In this document: piece after piece, positions 46,668 through 55,888 of the stretch
How positions within the stretch are numbered: position 1 is the stretch's first letter
Layout of the letters: each line of letters opens with the position of its first letter
NCBI RefSeq assembly: GCF_009696685.2
Contig: NZ_CP102356.1
Location: forward strand, 47,501-111,500
Source of the DNA: Paracoccus sp. SMMA_5_TC
GTDB lineage: Bacteria; Pseudomonadota; Alphaproteobacteria; Rhodobacterales; Rhodobacteraceae
DNA: 64,000 bases
Direction of reading: 5' to 3'
The notes under the pieces: model-generated
Told to the model about the DNA's origin: nothing
Database searches by the model: none
The model's input: the letters and a program-made list of their open reading frames with translations, nothing else
Translations under genes and position numbers: made by a program

Positions 46668-48331
46668 GCGGGCAATTGCTGCTGGGGGGCGCTGCCCAGG
46701 GCCCGGTTCTGGCCAGCACGCAGGGGCTGAGCTTCTGGGGAGGGGTCGATCCCGCAACCGCGCGTGTGATCGATGCCCATCACAGCTGGCACGGGCAGGA
46801 TCTGGCCGGCAAGGTGGTGATGATGCCGACAAGCCGGGGATCCTGCACGGGATCCGGGATCTTGCTGGATCTGGCCCTTTCCGGAAAGGCGCCCGCGGCG
46901 CTGGTCTTTTGCGAGGCCGAGGATGTGCTGACCTTGGGCGCCATCGTGGCCGCGCAGATGTTTCAAAGGCCGATTCCGGTCGTGCGCCTGTCCAGAGATG
47001 ACTTCCTGCGTCTGGCCGATTGCCCCTGGGCCCGGATCTCGGAACAGGCGGTGACGGCGCCGGGGCTGCATCTGCCCCTGTCGTCCGAACTGCCGGGCAG
47101 GCTGACGCTGAGCGCGGCCGAACAGGCGATGCTTGACGGAGCCGAGGGTCCGGGCGTGGCGCTGGCCATGCGGATCCTGACAGCCATGGCGCGCCATCAG
47201 GGGGCGGCGCGTCTGCTGCCCATCAGTCGCGCCCATGTCGATGGCTGCATTCTTGCCAGCCGCGCCAACCTGACCTTTGCCGAGGCCCTGGCCGAAACCG
47301 GCGTGCGCGTGCGGGTGCCGACCAGCACGAATGCCATTTCGGTCGAATATCTGCACTGGCGCGCGCAGGGGGTGGACGCGGACTTCGGCCGGCTGGCCCA
47401 ACGCCTGGCAGATGCCTATCTGCGCATGGGTTGCCAGCCCAGCTTCACCTGTGCGCCATATCTGCTGGATTCTCCCCCCGCCAAGGACGAGGCGATTGCC
47501 TGGGCGGAATCGAATGCCGTGATCTATGCCAACAGCATCCTGGGCGCGCGGACGCCGAAGCATCCCGATTTCCTTGACATCTGCATGGCCGTGACCGGGC
47601 GCGCCCCCTTGGCGGGGGTCTATCTCGACACCGCGCGACAGGCACAACGGCTGATCCGGTTCCGCCCGCCTGCCCGGATCGACGACAGTTTCTGGCCGGT
47701 TGCGGGATACCTTGCCGGCCTGGCCTCGCCGGACCGCATTCCGCTGTTGCAGGGGCTGGCGGAACTGGCGCCGGGCAAGGATGCCCTGAAGGCGCTGTGC
47801 GCGGCCTTTGGCACCACCTCCGCAGCGCCGATGCTGCATATCGAAGGCATCACCGCCGAAGCGGATCGCATCGCGCCCCATGCCGACAGCCTAGAGATCG
47901 GCCCGACGCAGCTTCGTGACGGCTGGCAGACGCTCAATCCCGGGCCGGCAGACGTCGATCTGATCGCCATAGGCAGCCCGCATGCTTCGGCCGCAGAATG
48001 CCGGCTGCTGGCGGCGAACCTGTCGGGCAAGCCGCTGCGCGTGCCGGTCGTGGTGACATTGGGGCGCAGCACGGCCGAGGAGCTGGCCGGTGATGGCACC
48101 CTGGCCCTGCTGCGCGAACAGGGCGTGAGGGTTGTCACCGATCTGTGCTGGTGTTCGATCACCGAACCGGTGCTGCCGCCGCAAGCCCGCCATATCCTGA
48201 CGAACTCGGGCAAATACGCGCATTATGGACCAGGGCTTTCAGGGCGCAGCCTGCGTCTGGCCAGCCTGGCGGATTGCGCCCGTGCGGCGCATGGGGGGCG
48301 AGCGCCGGACAATCCGGCGTGGTCGGATTAG
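46664..48331 (+). CDS. acnX: Aconitase X, probable cis-3-hydroxy-L-proline dehydratase
   Basis: A 555-residue protein with both AcnX parts in one chain: the small DUF126 domain (GGVDPATARVIDAHHSWHGQDLAGK, SRGSCTGSG) first, then the large DUF521 domain (MRILTAMARHQGAARLLPISRAHVDGC, STNAISVEYLHW, AESNAVIYANSILGARTPKHPDFLDICMAVTGR). Single-chain bacterial AcnX proteins dehydrate cis-3-hydroxy-L-proline to pyrroline-2-carboxylate. Three Cys, including SNA-region and CWCS near the end, may bind an Fe-S cluster. It is translationally coupled to the epimerase. Confidence 0.88.
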   Translation: MSGQLLLGGAAQGPVLASTQGLSFWGGVDPATARVIDAHHSWHGQDLAGKVVMMPTSRGSCTGSGILLDLALSGKAPAALVFCEAEDVLTLGAIVAAQMFQRPIPVVRLSRDDFLRLADCPWARISEQAVTAPGLHLPLSSELPGRLTLSAAEQAMLDGAEGPGVALAMRILTAMARHQGAARLLPISRAHVDGCILASRANLTFAEALAETGVRVRVPTSTNAISVEYLHWRAQGVDADFGRLAQRLADAYLRMGCQPSFTCAPYLLDSPPAKDEAIAWAESNAVIYANSILGARTPKHPDFLDICMAVTGRAPLAGVYLDTARQAQRLIRFRPPARIDDSFWPVAGYLAGLASPDRIPLLQGLAELAPGKDALKALCAAFGTTSAAPMLHIEGITAEADRIAPHADSLEIGPTQLRDGWQTLNPGPADVDLIAIGSPHASAAECRLLAANLSGKPLRVPVVVTLGRSTAEELAGDGTLALLREQGVRVVTDLCWCSITEPVLPPQARHILTNSGKYAHYGPGLSGRSLRLASLADCARAAHGGRAPDNPAWSD

Positions 48332-48444
48332 GCGGACCTGCCCACCTGCGCCCGGGCGGGGACGACAACGGGGATGATGGGGTTGCGCTTTTGCTTTCCG
48401 CGCGCGGCGTCTCGCGCTATCTGCGGTCGGGCAAGGAAAACGGA

Positions 48445-49149
48445 ATGATCGAGATGGCCGGAAAACGGGAAAAGACTCTCAAGCGCGGATCGGGCGTTCA
48501 ACACGCTTATGATACCCTGCGCGATGAAATCCTTGACTTGACGCTGGCCCCCGGCAGCCCGATCGACGAAGTGCAACTGTCCGAGCGGCTGAAAATGTCG
48601 CGCACTCCGATCCGCGAGGCGCTGGTGCGCCTTGCGTCGGAGGGTCTGGTCAGCACATTGCCGAACCGTTCGACCATCGTGTCCCATATCGATTTTCTGA
48701 ATCTGCACAGCTTTTTCGATGCGATCACGCTGATGTATCGTGTCACCACCCGTCGCGCCGCCGAATTGCACAATGCCGCCGATCTGGTGGCAATTCGCGA
48801 CTGTCAGGCCCGCTTTGCCCAGGCGGTGGCGGCGCAGAACGCCCTGGCAATGATCGCGACCAATCGCGATTTTCATGCGGCCATCGCACATGCGGGGCGC
48901 AACCCCTATTACACGGGGCTGTTTGCGCGATTGCTTGATGATGGGCGGCGACTGCTGCGGCTTTACTATCAATCCTTCGATGACCGTCTGCCGCATTGCT
49001 ATGTCGAGGAACACGATGCCATGATCGCCGCGATCGAGGCGCGCGACGCGGACCGTGCGGATGCCCTTGCCGCTGCCCATGCCGAACAGATCGTCCGCCA
49101 GATCCAGAGGCTGCTCGTCCCTGATCGCAGGTCCGAGGTGCAGCTCTAG
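48445..49149 (+). CDS. GntR-family (FCD/FadR type) regulator of the hydroxyproline operon
   Basis: A 234-residue regulator. The N-terminal winged helix has HAYDTLRDEILDLTLAPGSPIDEVQLSERLKMSRTPIREALVRLASEGLV; the C-terminal FCD domain contains metal-type ligands (Asp/His in NRDFHAAIAHAG and EHDAMIAAIEARD). It follows acnX by 113 bases with AAGGA upstream of the ATG. It probably binds the palindrome at 41276-41292 and responds to a hydroxyproline intermediate. Confidence 0.9.
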   Translation: MIEMAGKREKTLKRGSGVQHAYDTLRDEILDLTLAPGSPIDEVQLSERLKMSRTPIREALVRLASEGLVSTLPNRSTIVSHIDFLNLHSFFDAITLMYRVTTRRAAELHNAADLVAIRDCQARFAQAVAAQNALAMIATNRDFHAAIAHAGRNPYYTGLFARLLDDGRRLLRLYYQSFDDRLPHCYVEEHDAMIAAIEARDADRADALAAAHAEQIVRQIQRLLVPDRRSEVQL

Positions 49150-49240
49150 CGGGCGCATTGCCGCAGGCGGTGTCTCGGCCCTTTCGCCTGCGCAGCCCGG
49201 CATGATAGAAGCCGGTCAGAGATCAGGGGGGACGAACGCA

Positions 49241-49672
49241 GTGAGGGGCAGGGTCGGCCGGTCAGAGCAGTCAGGGTGGGCGGCCGCGCGGCTGCCCGTG
49301 CTGCTGTTGCTGGTTCCGTTCCTGTTGCTGTCGCTGATGGCACAGGGCACGATGCTGACCCGGGATCCGGGTGGCCAGCAGGTTCTGGTCGTGCTGTGTG
49401 GGGATCATCAGCCGACATCAATGATCCTGGCAGCCGATGGCAGTCTGCGCCCCGATGCCGGGCGCGGGCATGGTGCCGGCGACTGGGCCGGCGAGGTCTG
49501 TGTCTGGGCCACCACGCATGGCCAGCCCATGCTGGCCCTGTCCGAACCGCCGCTGCTGCCAGAGCGCCTGCCGCACTTGCTGCGCCGACCCGCGCCCGAG
49601 ACAGGATCCCAACTGCGCTTGCGGCCGATCCTGGCCGCGCTGGCACGTGCGCCGCCGACGCAAGCCGCCTAG
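49241..49672 (+). CDS. DUF2946-like membrane-anchored protein
   Basis: A 143-residue protein with one N-terminal transmembrane segment (LPVLLLLVPFLLLSLMAQG). A short periplasmic part follows with VVLCGDHQP, the Cys-containing motif of DUF2946 proteins, and a Pro-rich end. The GTG at 49241 with GGGGG upstream is preferred; an ATG at 49202 is possible. DUF2946 genes regularly accompany copper-import genes, and the next gene is one. Confidence 0.65.
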   Translation: MRGRVGRSEQSGWAAARLPVLLLLVPFLLLSLMAQGTMLTRDPGGQQVLVVLCGDHQPTSMILAADGSLRPDAGRGHGAGDWAGEVCVWATTHGQPMLALSEPPLLPERLPHLLRRPAPETGSQLRLRPILAALARAPPTQAA

Positions 49673-49751
49673 ATCGCAGCTTTTCCTTGTTATCGGTTGC
49701 GCGGTGCGCGGAACGAACGCCGCACCGGCGCACAGCACCCAGGATCATGAG

Positions 49752-50735
49752 ATGACCCAGAAATATCTTGGCGCCGCGCTGACCGCGGTCGCATCCCTTG
49801 CCCTTGCCGCGCCGGCCTGGTCACATGCCGGCCTGCAACCTGCCGAAAGCCCTGCGGGCAAACCCTATCGTGCCGTCATCAGCATCGGTCACGGCTGTGA
49901 CGGGGCGCCCACGCAGGTCGTTCGCGTCGAATTGCCGGATGGATTCTACAATGCCAAGCCCATGCCGAAGCCGGGTTGGCAGTTGCAGGTAGTCACCGGG
50001 CCTTATGCTCGCCCGTTTGACAATCACGGAAAGCAGCAGGTCGAGGGCCCGCGCACCATCATTTGGTCAGGCGGCACGCTCGAGGACGGATGGTATGACG
50101 AGTTTGTCCTGCGCGGCGTCATCGGACCCGAAGTTGCAGCCGGGGAAAGGCTGTTCTTCCGCACCGTTCAAGAATGCGGCAATGCCCGTGCGGAATGGAC
50201 CGACACCAGCGGAAGCCACGACGTGCCCAACCCCGCCCCCTATGTCACGGTGACGGCGGCGCCCGCCAAGGCGGATCAGACCCATGCCGATCAGCCGGCA
50301 AGCCATACGCTGGGCGACCTGACGCTGACCGGCGCCTTCAGTCGCGCAACGGCGCCCAAGGCACCGGTGGCGGGTGGCTTTGTCAGCATTGCCAACAAGG
50401 GTAGCACCGACGACCGGCTGATCGCGGCGCAGTCGCCGGCGGCAGCACGGGTCGAGATCCATGAAATGCGCATGGACGGCGATGTGATGACCATGCGGGA
50501 GTTGCCCGAGGGGCTGATCCTTCCCGCCGGCGAGACCGTGGAGCTGAAACCGGGCGGCTATCATCTGATGTTCATGGAGCTGAAGCAGCCCTTTGTCGAA
50601 GGCGAGACCGTGCCGGTCACGCTGACATTCGAGAACGCGGGCTCGATCGAACTGCCGTTTGCGATCGGCCCGGTCAGCGCGCGGTCGGCTGGCGCAGCAG
50701 CCCATGATGGCCACGCCGGACACAGCGGCCATTGA
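49752..50735 (+). CDS. YcnI-PCuAC fusion, periplasmic copper chaperone
   Basis: A 327-residue exported protein. The signal ends AAPAWS and leaves an N-terminal His (HAGLQP), the expected copper ligand of YcnI (DUF1775) domains. YcnI spans about 23-180 (GHGCDGAPTQVVRVELPDGFYNAKPMPKPGW). The PCu(A)C domain follows (190-305) with its H-M-H-M copper site: EIHEMRMDG and GGYHLMFMEL. The tail is His-rich (HDGHAGHSGH). It probably carries copper to cytochrome oxidase or to other periplasmic copper proteins, possibly the multicopper oxidase at 55889. Confidence 0.9.
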   Translation: MTQKYLGAALTAVASLALAAPAWSHAGLQPAESPAGKPYRAVISIGHGCDGAPTQVVRVELPDGFYNAKPMPKPGWQLQVVTGPYARPFDNHGKQQVEGPRTIIWSGGTLEDGWYDEFVLRGVIGPEVAAGERLFFRTVQECGNARAEWTDTSGSHDVPNPAPYVTVTAAPAKADQTHADQPASHTLGDLTLTGAFSRATAPKAPVAGGFVSIANKGSTDDRLIAAQSPAAARVEIHEMRMDGDVMTMRELPEGLILPAGETVELKPGGYHLMFMELKQPFVEGETVPVTLTFENAGSIELPFAIGPVSARSAGAAAHDGHAGHSGH

Positions 50736-50753
50736 GCAGACGGGCGGCGCCGC

Positions 50754-51404
50754 TCAGGCGGTGCCGCCCCACCAGTGTTGCGTGCGTTCGCTGTGGTGCG
50801 AGATCGCCTCCAGCGCGGCGGCCAGATCCCGCCGCTCGAGCGCATCGATGATGCGCAGATGTTCCTGCATCGAAGAGCCGATGCGCTCGGTCACAAAGGG
50901 GCGCACGCGCTGGATGATTGCAATGCGGATGCGATTGGTTTCGTAGCTGGCGCGCAGCACTGCATTATCAAGCCCCTCGGCCAGGTAATCATGCAGCGAC
51001 AGGTCGACGGCGGATGCCTGGGCGGCAAGTTCGGCTTCGGGTCGGCGCGGCAACTGGGCCAGAATGTCCTGATGCGCGCGGCGCAGATCGTCCAGCCCAT
51101 GCAGGCGGTCGCAGCGGATGCGTCGTCGGGCGCCTTCCTGATCCAGCACCATGCGCGCATCCAGACTGTCGCGAATGGTTTCCGACCGTGCCTCCAGCAC
51201 CTGGACCCCGCGCTTGGGGATGATGTCCAGCCAGCCGGCTGCGCTGGCATGGCGGGCCGCCTCGCGGACGGCGGCCATGGGATAGCCCAGGATCTGCACC
51301 AGCTGCGGCATCGACAGGAACTGGCCGGAGCGCAGATCGCCCCTGCGCAATGCCTCGGTCAGCGACACCTGGGCGCGCGTGTTCAGCATTTGATCATCAG
51401 ACAT
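50754..51404 (-). CDS. GntR-family (FCD) regulator
   Basis: A 216-residue regulator: winged helix (TEALRRGDLRSGQFLSMPQLVQILGYPMAAVREAARHASAAGWL) and FCD-type effector domain. GAGGT lies before the ATG at 51404. It diverges from the NCS1 transporter gene, with an inverted repeat in the shared promoter, so it most likely controls that transporter. It converges closely with the YcnI-PCuAC gene. Confidence 0.85.
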   Translation of the reverse strand: MSDDQMLNTRAQVSLTEALRRGDLRSGQFLSMPQLVQILGYPMAAVREAARHASAAGWLDIIPKRGVQVLEARSETIRDSLDARMVLDQEGARRRIRCDRLHGLDDLRRAHQDILAQLPRRPEAELAAQASAVDLSLHDYLAEGLDNAVLRASYETNRIRIAIIQRVRPFVTERIGSSMQEHLRIIDALERRDLAAALEAISHHSERTQHWWGGTA

Positions 51405-51454
51405 GGCGTGACCTCTAAGGCTATCTGACACGATTCGCCGGCCCTGGATTGTCA

Positions 51455-51473
51455 ATAAATCCAATAAGGTGTT
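51455..51473. promoter_or_regulatory. Operator-like inverted repeat in the GntR/NCS1 intergenic region
   Basis: TGGATT-N7-AATCCA (51455-51460 and 51468-51473). On the minus strand it overlaps TTGACA (51465-51460), a likely -35 of the regulator gene, so it could serve autoregulation. Confidence 0.5.
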
Positions 51474-51591
51474 TTCTGATATGCTGAGTAACAGCGTTCA
51501 CGATATTTCTACTAACATTTTACCAGAAACACCAGAAGGCCGGGCGCGTCGCAGATTGCCTACCGGCCCATGTCCCAGCCAGGAGGTGCGA

Positions 51592-53043
51592 ATGTCCCAT
51601 CACCACAACCCGTCCCCGCAGGATGGATCCCTTTACAACGAGGATTTGGCTCCAATTCCCGCTGAAAAGCGACAATGGGGCGCGTTCGAGATATTCAACG
51701 TCTGGAACAACGACATCCAGAGCCTGTTCGGCTATTCGCTGGCGGCGTCGCTGTTCATCAGCTACGGGTTGAACGGCTGGGCGGTTTTCGCAGGAATCGT
51801 GTTGGCGGGCTTCATCGTCATGTGGCTGGTCAACCTCAGCGGTCGGCCGTCGGTGCGCCACGGTGTGCCTTATCCGGTGGTGGCGCGTGCCTCGATGGGG
51901 ATTTACGGGGCAAAATTTCCGGCGCTGATCCGCGGCATCGTCGCCATTTTCTGGTATGGGGTGCAGACATATTTTGCGTCAACCGCCGTTGCATTGCTGC
52001 TGCACACGCTGGTGGGCGGTGAAAGCGGCCCGGGTTTTCTGGGCATGAACGGCATCGACTGGCTGTCCTATGTCATCGTCTGTGCCTTTCAGGTAGGGCT
52101 GTTCATGATGGGCATCGAATGGGTGGGGCGGTTCCTGAACTGGGCCGGCCCGTTTGTCTATGCGGTGATGATCGCGCTGATGCTGGTGATCTGGTGGAAG
52201 GCGGGCAACGGCATCTTTGCCGCTCTGGGCAACATATTCGAGGGCGGGGATGTCGCCGACCCGCGCGGTCCCATTGCCGGCTTTGTCGCTGTCGTCGGCA
52301 CGATGATCGCCTATTTTGCGGCGGTTGTGATCAATTTTGGCGACTTCTCGCGCTTTGTCTCGAACGAGGGGGCGATGCGCCGCGGGAATTTCTGGGGCCT
52401 GCCCGTGTCGATCGCGCTGTTTTCCTTCATCGCGCTGTTCGTGACGGCGGGAACGGTGGTTCTGTTCGGCGAAAAGCTGGTGAATCCGGCCGAGATCGTC
52501 GATCGGGTGGACAATTTCTGGCTGACGCTGATCGCGGCCATCACCTTCTTTGCCGCGACCGTCGGCATCAACCTTGTCGCGAACTTCATTCCGCCCGCCT
52601 ATGACATTGCCAACCTGGCGCCCGAACGCATTTCCGCCAGAACGGGTGGCCTTATTACTGCGGCGATCGCCTTCTTCATCGGCGCACTGTGGGTATCGTT
52701 CATTTCGACCGTCGGGATCGCCGCCTTTGTCGATACGCTGGGTGCCGTTCTGGCGCCGCTGTATGGCATCCTGGTGGCCGACTATTATTTGGTGAGAAAG
52801 CAGCAGCTGGATCTGGATGCGCTGTTCAGCGCCGATCCGCGCGGCCCATATTACTATGAAGGCGGCTGGAACAAGCGCGCGATCACCGCGTTTGGATGTG
52901 CGGCGGTGTTCTCCGTGGCGACGGTCTGGGTGCCGGCCTTGGCGGCCCTTTCCGGCTTCGGCTGGATCATCGGCGCCGTGCTGGGTGGGGCCTTCCACGT
53001 CATGCTGGCCCGCAACGGCACGGCCCCCGCCCGCGCCGTATGA
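51592..53043 (+). CDS. NCS1-family nucleobase/allantoin-type transporter
   Basis: A 483-residue inner-membrane protein with twelve hydrophobic segments. NCS1 landmarks are FEIFNVWNNDIQSLFGYSLAASLF, RHGVPYPVVARASMGIYGAKFPALIRG, NFGDFSRF and APLYGILVADYYLVRKQ near the end. The substrate (cytosine, purine, uracil, hydantoin or allantoin) cannot be told from the sequence. AGGAGG stands before the ATG at 51592; an earlier ATG would add 41 unlikely residues. Confidence 0.92.
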   Translation: MSHHHNPSPQDGSLYNEDLAPIPAEKRQWGAFEIFNVWNNDIQSLFGYSLAASLFISYGLNGWAVFAGIVLAGFIVMWLVNLSGRPSVRHGVPYPVVARASMGIYGAKFPALIRGIVAIFWYGVQTYFASTAVALLLHTLVGGESGPGFLGMNGIDWLSYVIVCAFQVGLFMMGIEWVGRFLNWAGPFVYAVMIALMLVIWWKAGNGIFAALGNIFEGGDVADPRGPIAGFVAVVGTMIAYFAAVVINFGDFSRFVSNEGAMRRGNFWGLPVSIALFSFIALFVTAGTVVLFGEKLVNPAEIVDRVDNFWLTLIAAITFFAATVGINLVANFIPPAYDIANLAPERISARTGGLITAAIAFFIGALWVSFISTVGIAAFVDTLGAVLAPLYGILVADYYLVRKQQLDLDALFSADPRGPYYYEGGWNKRAITAFGCAAVFSVATVWVPALAALSGFGWIIGAVLGGAFHVMLARNGTAPARAV

Positions 53044-53080
53044 TATAGGCCGCTGCGTCCTCCCCCGCAGCGCCTGAGAC

Positions 53081-53121
53081 AAGCCCCGCCGTCCTGCGGC
53101 GGGGCTTGCGCATTTATTTTT
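53081..53121. terminator. Bidirectional terminator
   Basis: An 11-bp stem AAGCCCCGCCG / CGGCGGGGCTT (53081-53107) is followed by TTTATTTTT. It lies between the converging NCS1 and protease genes. Confidence 0.8.
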
Positions 53122-55724
53122 CAGCGTGGGTGGCCGAACTCTGCGTCAAGGCGCGCCAATATGCTGGGGATGAACTGCGGGGCCGCCATGAACTGCTGCA
53201 CCGTGGCGGCTGCTGCGCCGTCGTGGCTGCGAATGCTGCGGTCATGGGCATCGGCGATCAGGTCGTCCCAGGAGCCCTGCCAGCCGGCAAGGTCGCTGTC
53301 GTCGCGCATTCGGTCGCGCAGCAGCCAGCAACGGGCGTCGCGCGCCGGCGCCAGCGGCGGGGCGATGGCCAGATGCGGCAGGCGAAATTCGGGCGCGACC
53401 TGCGCCAGCGCCGTGGCCGCCGCCGCCCCCAAGCCTGCCGAGACCACCTGCATAGGCCGGTCGAGCGTTGCCGCCGCCAACGGCAGGACCGCCAGCGCAT
53501 CGCGCAGGATGCGTCGGGCGGCCAGCCGCGCCCCATGCAGGTGAAAGCCGATCTGCGCCTGCACCATCGGCCGCAGCTGCCGCAGCAGCGCCGCATCACG
53601 CAGACCGCCTTCGCGCTGGTAACGTGCCTGAGCCTCGGCCATCTGGCTGGAAATCCGCAGCCTTAGCCCGGCCAGTTCGTCGCTGCCGTAAAGGATGTGC
53701 AGGGGATAGACGCGCCGCGCCTTCAGCGGCAGCGTCAGTTGTTGCGCCAGCCGCGCGATCTGGTCGTCATCCAGCAGCGGCGAATGAAAGATCAGCAGGA
53801 TGCGGCGATACTTTCGTGCCCCCTCGGACGAGCCCAGATAGGCGGCGGTCTCGGCGATGCCTCGCAGGCCCAGCCCCAGCGTGCCTTCCTCGACCAGGCC
53901 GCTGCGCTCGGCCCGGATCATGTGACCCAAAAGCGCCTGGCGGCGGGGCGGCGCGGACCCGGTCGCGGCCGCGACCGGCACGGCAAAGGCGCGTTCGGCC
54001 GGCGGGGCCAGGCGCAGCACCCAGGCGTCGAGGCAGTTCGCCGCCCAGTCCTCGAAGCTCCACAGCGCATGGCCGGGGGCGCCGCGATAGCCGCCCCAGC
54101 TGCGCCCGCGCGAATTCAGCACGATGAAACCGTCGCGGTCATAACCCGTGATCACAAAGGCATGATGGCCGAGGGTCCGGGGCGGGCGCGCGGGGTGAAA
54201 GCCGATGCGCCCCCCCTTGCCCAGCCGCAGCCAGCCGCGATGCACGCGCGCGGTGACCATCACCGCCCCGGTGTCCTGCACGGCCATGAGCATGTCGTCC
54301 AGCGTCAGCGCCACCCGCAGATAGGCGCCAAGGGTGATGTCGCGCGCCTGTCTGGCCAGGGGCCGCGTCAGGAAGAAATCGGTCTGCCAGGGCAGATAGG
54401 GGCAGTCCGCCTCGCGGCAGACACCGTTATGGTAGAAGCCTTTCAGCACCGCGCGCAGGCTGGTGCCGTCCTGGACATCATCCAGCCATTCGTCGTGGCG
54501 TCGTGCCATGCGATCCAGCATCCGCACGCTGGCGGTGAATTGCGGCCATGGACACAGGGTGTAATCGTCGCGGTCCTGCAACTGTCGTTCGATCGCGGCG
54601 GCGACGGCAAAGGCGGCGCAGCTGCCTTCGTGGAACTGGTTGCCGACCGGGCCACGCCATGGCGCGACCGCGGCCAGGCTGCGGCCGGCGCCGGGCTGAT
54701 ACATGCGGTCGCGGGCATCGGGCCGGTCTGCGACCACGCCGCTGCCGTCATCCGGCGCGGCCTGCGGCAGGCCGAAGGATGCCAGCGACAGCAGGTCGTC
54801 CTGCATCTCCAGCGGCCGCGGCTCGGCCCCGCCGATCCAGTGAATGATTGCCGGGTCCGGCGGGGGCTGATGCAGATTCCCCGCGATGATCTGCCCCAGC
54901 CAGCCTTGCATGAAGGCGAGGGTCCAGACCGCGTCGTTCCAGTCGCTGGCGCCGGGGCTGCGCAGCATGGTTCCGCCGCCCGATCCCTGGAAATGCAGCC
55001 CGATGACCTGGCCGCTGGTCCGGTCCAGCACCGGACAGCCGGAATAGCCGCGAATGGTGGTCGCGTCGTGTTCGAAAACCGGCGCGTCGGGCGGCCGTGT
55101 GGTCCGGCGGCCGCCGATGCCCAGAAACAGCTGGCCGGCATAGCCGGGATAAAGTTGTTCGTAAAAGGCCACATTGCGCTGCAAGGCATAACCGATCACC
55201 ACCAGATCCCCTGGGGGTCCGGCAGGCGGGGTCAGCAGCAGGCCGGGCGGGGGCGGCTGGCCCTGATCCAGCCTGATGTCGAACACCGCCAGATCCCAGC
55301 CGGCGGCGCAGATCCAGCGATCGATCGCGTAGGTCATGCCATTCGGAAACACCACCTGTCCCGGCCACAGATCTTCGCCGGCCAGGGCGGCTGCATGGGC
55401 CAGGGCCTGCCGGCTTTTGCGAAAGACCTTCAGCATGTGGCCCGCGGTCAGGAATCGCAGCGAGGGTGCGGGGTTGTCGAAACTGCCCTGGGTGGTGACT
55501 GGCCATGCGGTGCCGATCGGATGCGGAACGCCGTTGAAGACGACCTCCAGCCGGGCCACGCGCGGCGCGATCCCGCGCGCCAGCCGCGCCAGCGCGGGAT
55601 CGGGGCTGGCAAGCAGGCTGGCCGCCGGAAAGAACGGCCGCTGGCTGTCGATGATCGAGCGCGCGCGCTCACATTCCGCGCCTATGGCCAGCAGTCGCCG
55701 CGCGGCGGCAAGCCTGTAATCCAT
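53121..55724 (-). CDS. Trypsin-papain double protease with C-terminal hydrolase-like domain
   Basis: An 867-residue protein with no signal peptide. Residues 55-290 form a trypsin-like (S1) domain: H96 in LTAGHML, D144 in WDLAVFD, S228 in RGYSGCPVLD. Residues 355-560 form a papain-like (C1A) domain: Q363 and C369 in GNQFHEGSCAAFA, His at 520/521 in LGHHAFVITGYD, N537 in VLNSRGRSWGG. Both triads look complete. The last 300 residues contain RRILLIFHSPLLDDDQIARL and YPLHILYGSDE, similar to an alpha/beta-hydrolase-like domain (HGGL type) of bacterial conflict proteins, but with the motif changed. The ATG at 55724 has GAGGGG; a GTG at 55757 is possible. It diverges from the multicopper oxidase. Confidence 0.78.
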   Translation of the reverse strand: MDYRLAAARRLLAIGAECERARSIIDSQRPFFPAASLLASPDPALARLARGIAPRVARLEVVFNGVPHPIGTAWPVTTQGSFDNPAPSLRFLTAGHMLKVFRKSRQALAHAAALAGEDLWPGQVVFPNGMTYAIDRWICAAGWDLAVFDIRLDQGQPPPPGLLLTPPAGPPGDLVVIGYALQRNVAFYEQLYPGYAGQLFLGIGGRRTTRPPDAPVFEHDATTIRGYSGCPVLDRTSGQVIGLHFQGSGGGTMLRSPGASDWNDAVWTLAFMQGWLGQIIAGNLHQPPPDPAIIHWIGGAEPRPLEMQDDLLSLASFGLPQAAPDDGSGVVADRPDARDRMYQPGAGRSLAAVAPWRGPVGNQFHEGSCAAFAVAAAIERQLQDRDDYTLCPWPQFTASVRMLDRMARRHDEWLDDVQDGTSLRAVLKGFYHNGVCREADCPYLPWQTDFFLTRPLARQARDITLGAYLRVALTLDDMLMAVQDTGAVMVTARVHRGWLRLGKGGRIGFHPARPPRTLGHHAFVITGYDRDGFIVLNSRGRSWGGYRGAPGHALWSFEDWAANCLDAWVLRLAPPAERAFAVPVAAATGSAPPRRQALLGHMIRAERSGLVEEGTLGLGLRGIAETAAYLGSSEGARKYRRILLIFHSPLLDDDQIARLAQQLTLPLKARRVYPLHILYGSDELAGLRLRISSQMAEAQARYQREGGLRDAALLRQLRPMVQAQIGFHLHGARLAARRILRDALAVLPLAAATLDRPMQVVSAGLGAAAATALAQVAPEFRLPHLAIAPPLAPARDARCWLLRDRMRDDSDLAGWQGSWDDLIADAHDRSIRSHDGAAAATVQQFMAAPQFIPSILARLDAEFGHPR

Positions 55725-55742
55725 GGGCCCCTCGACACTGCC

Positions 55743-55777
55743 ATGATCGCCAAGCACTTAAAAATTATTGCGATCAT
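55743..55777. promoter_or_regulatory. Inverted repeat in the divergent protease/oxidase promoter region
   Basis: ATGATCGC (55743-55750) and GCGATCAT (55770-55777) are separated by 19 bases of AT-rich sequence. They lie between two start codons 164 bases apart, so one regulator could control both genes. Confidence 0.5.
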
Positions 55778-55888
55778 CACCGATTCGCGGCAACATTATT
55801 TCCAGTATCGGCCCAGGGAATAGCAGAACCAATCTGTCACAGGTCCAAGCCGGGGCTGCCACCCGCGACGACCGTTTCGGGGGTTGTC

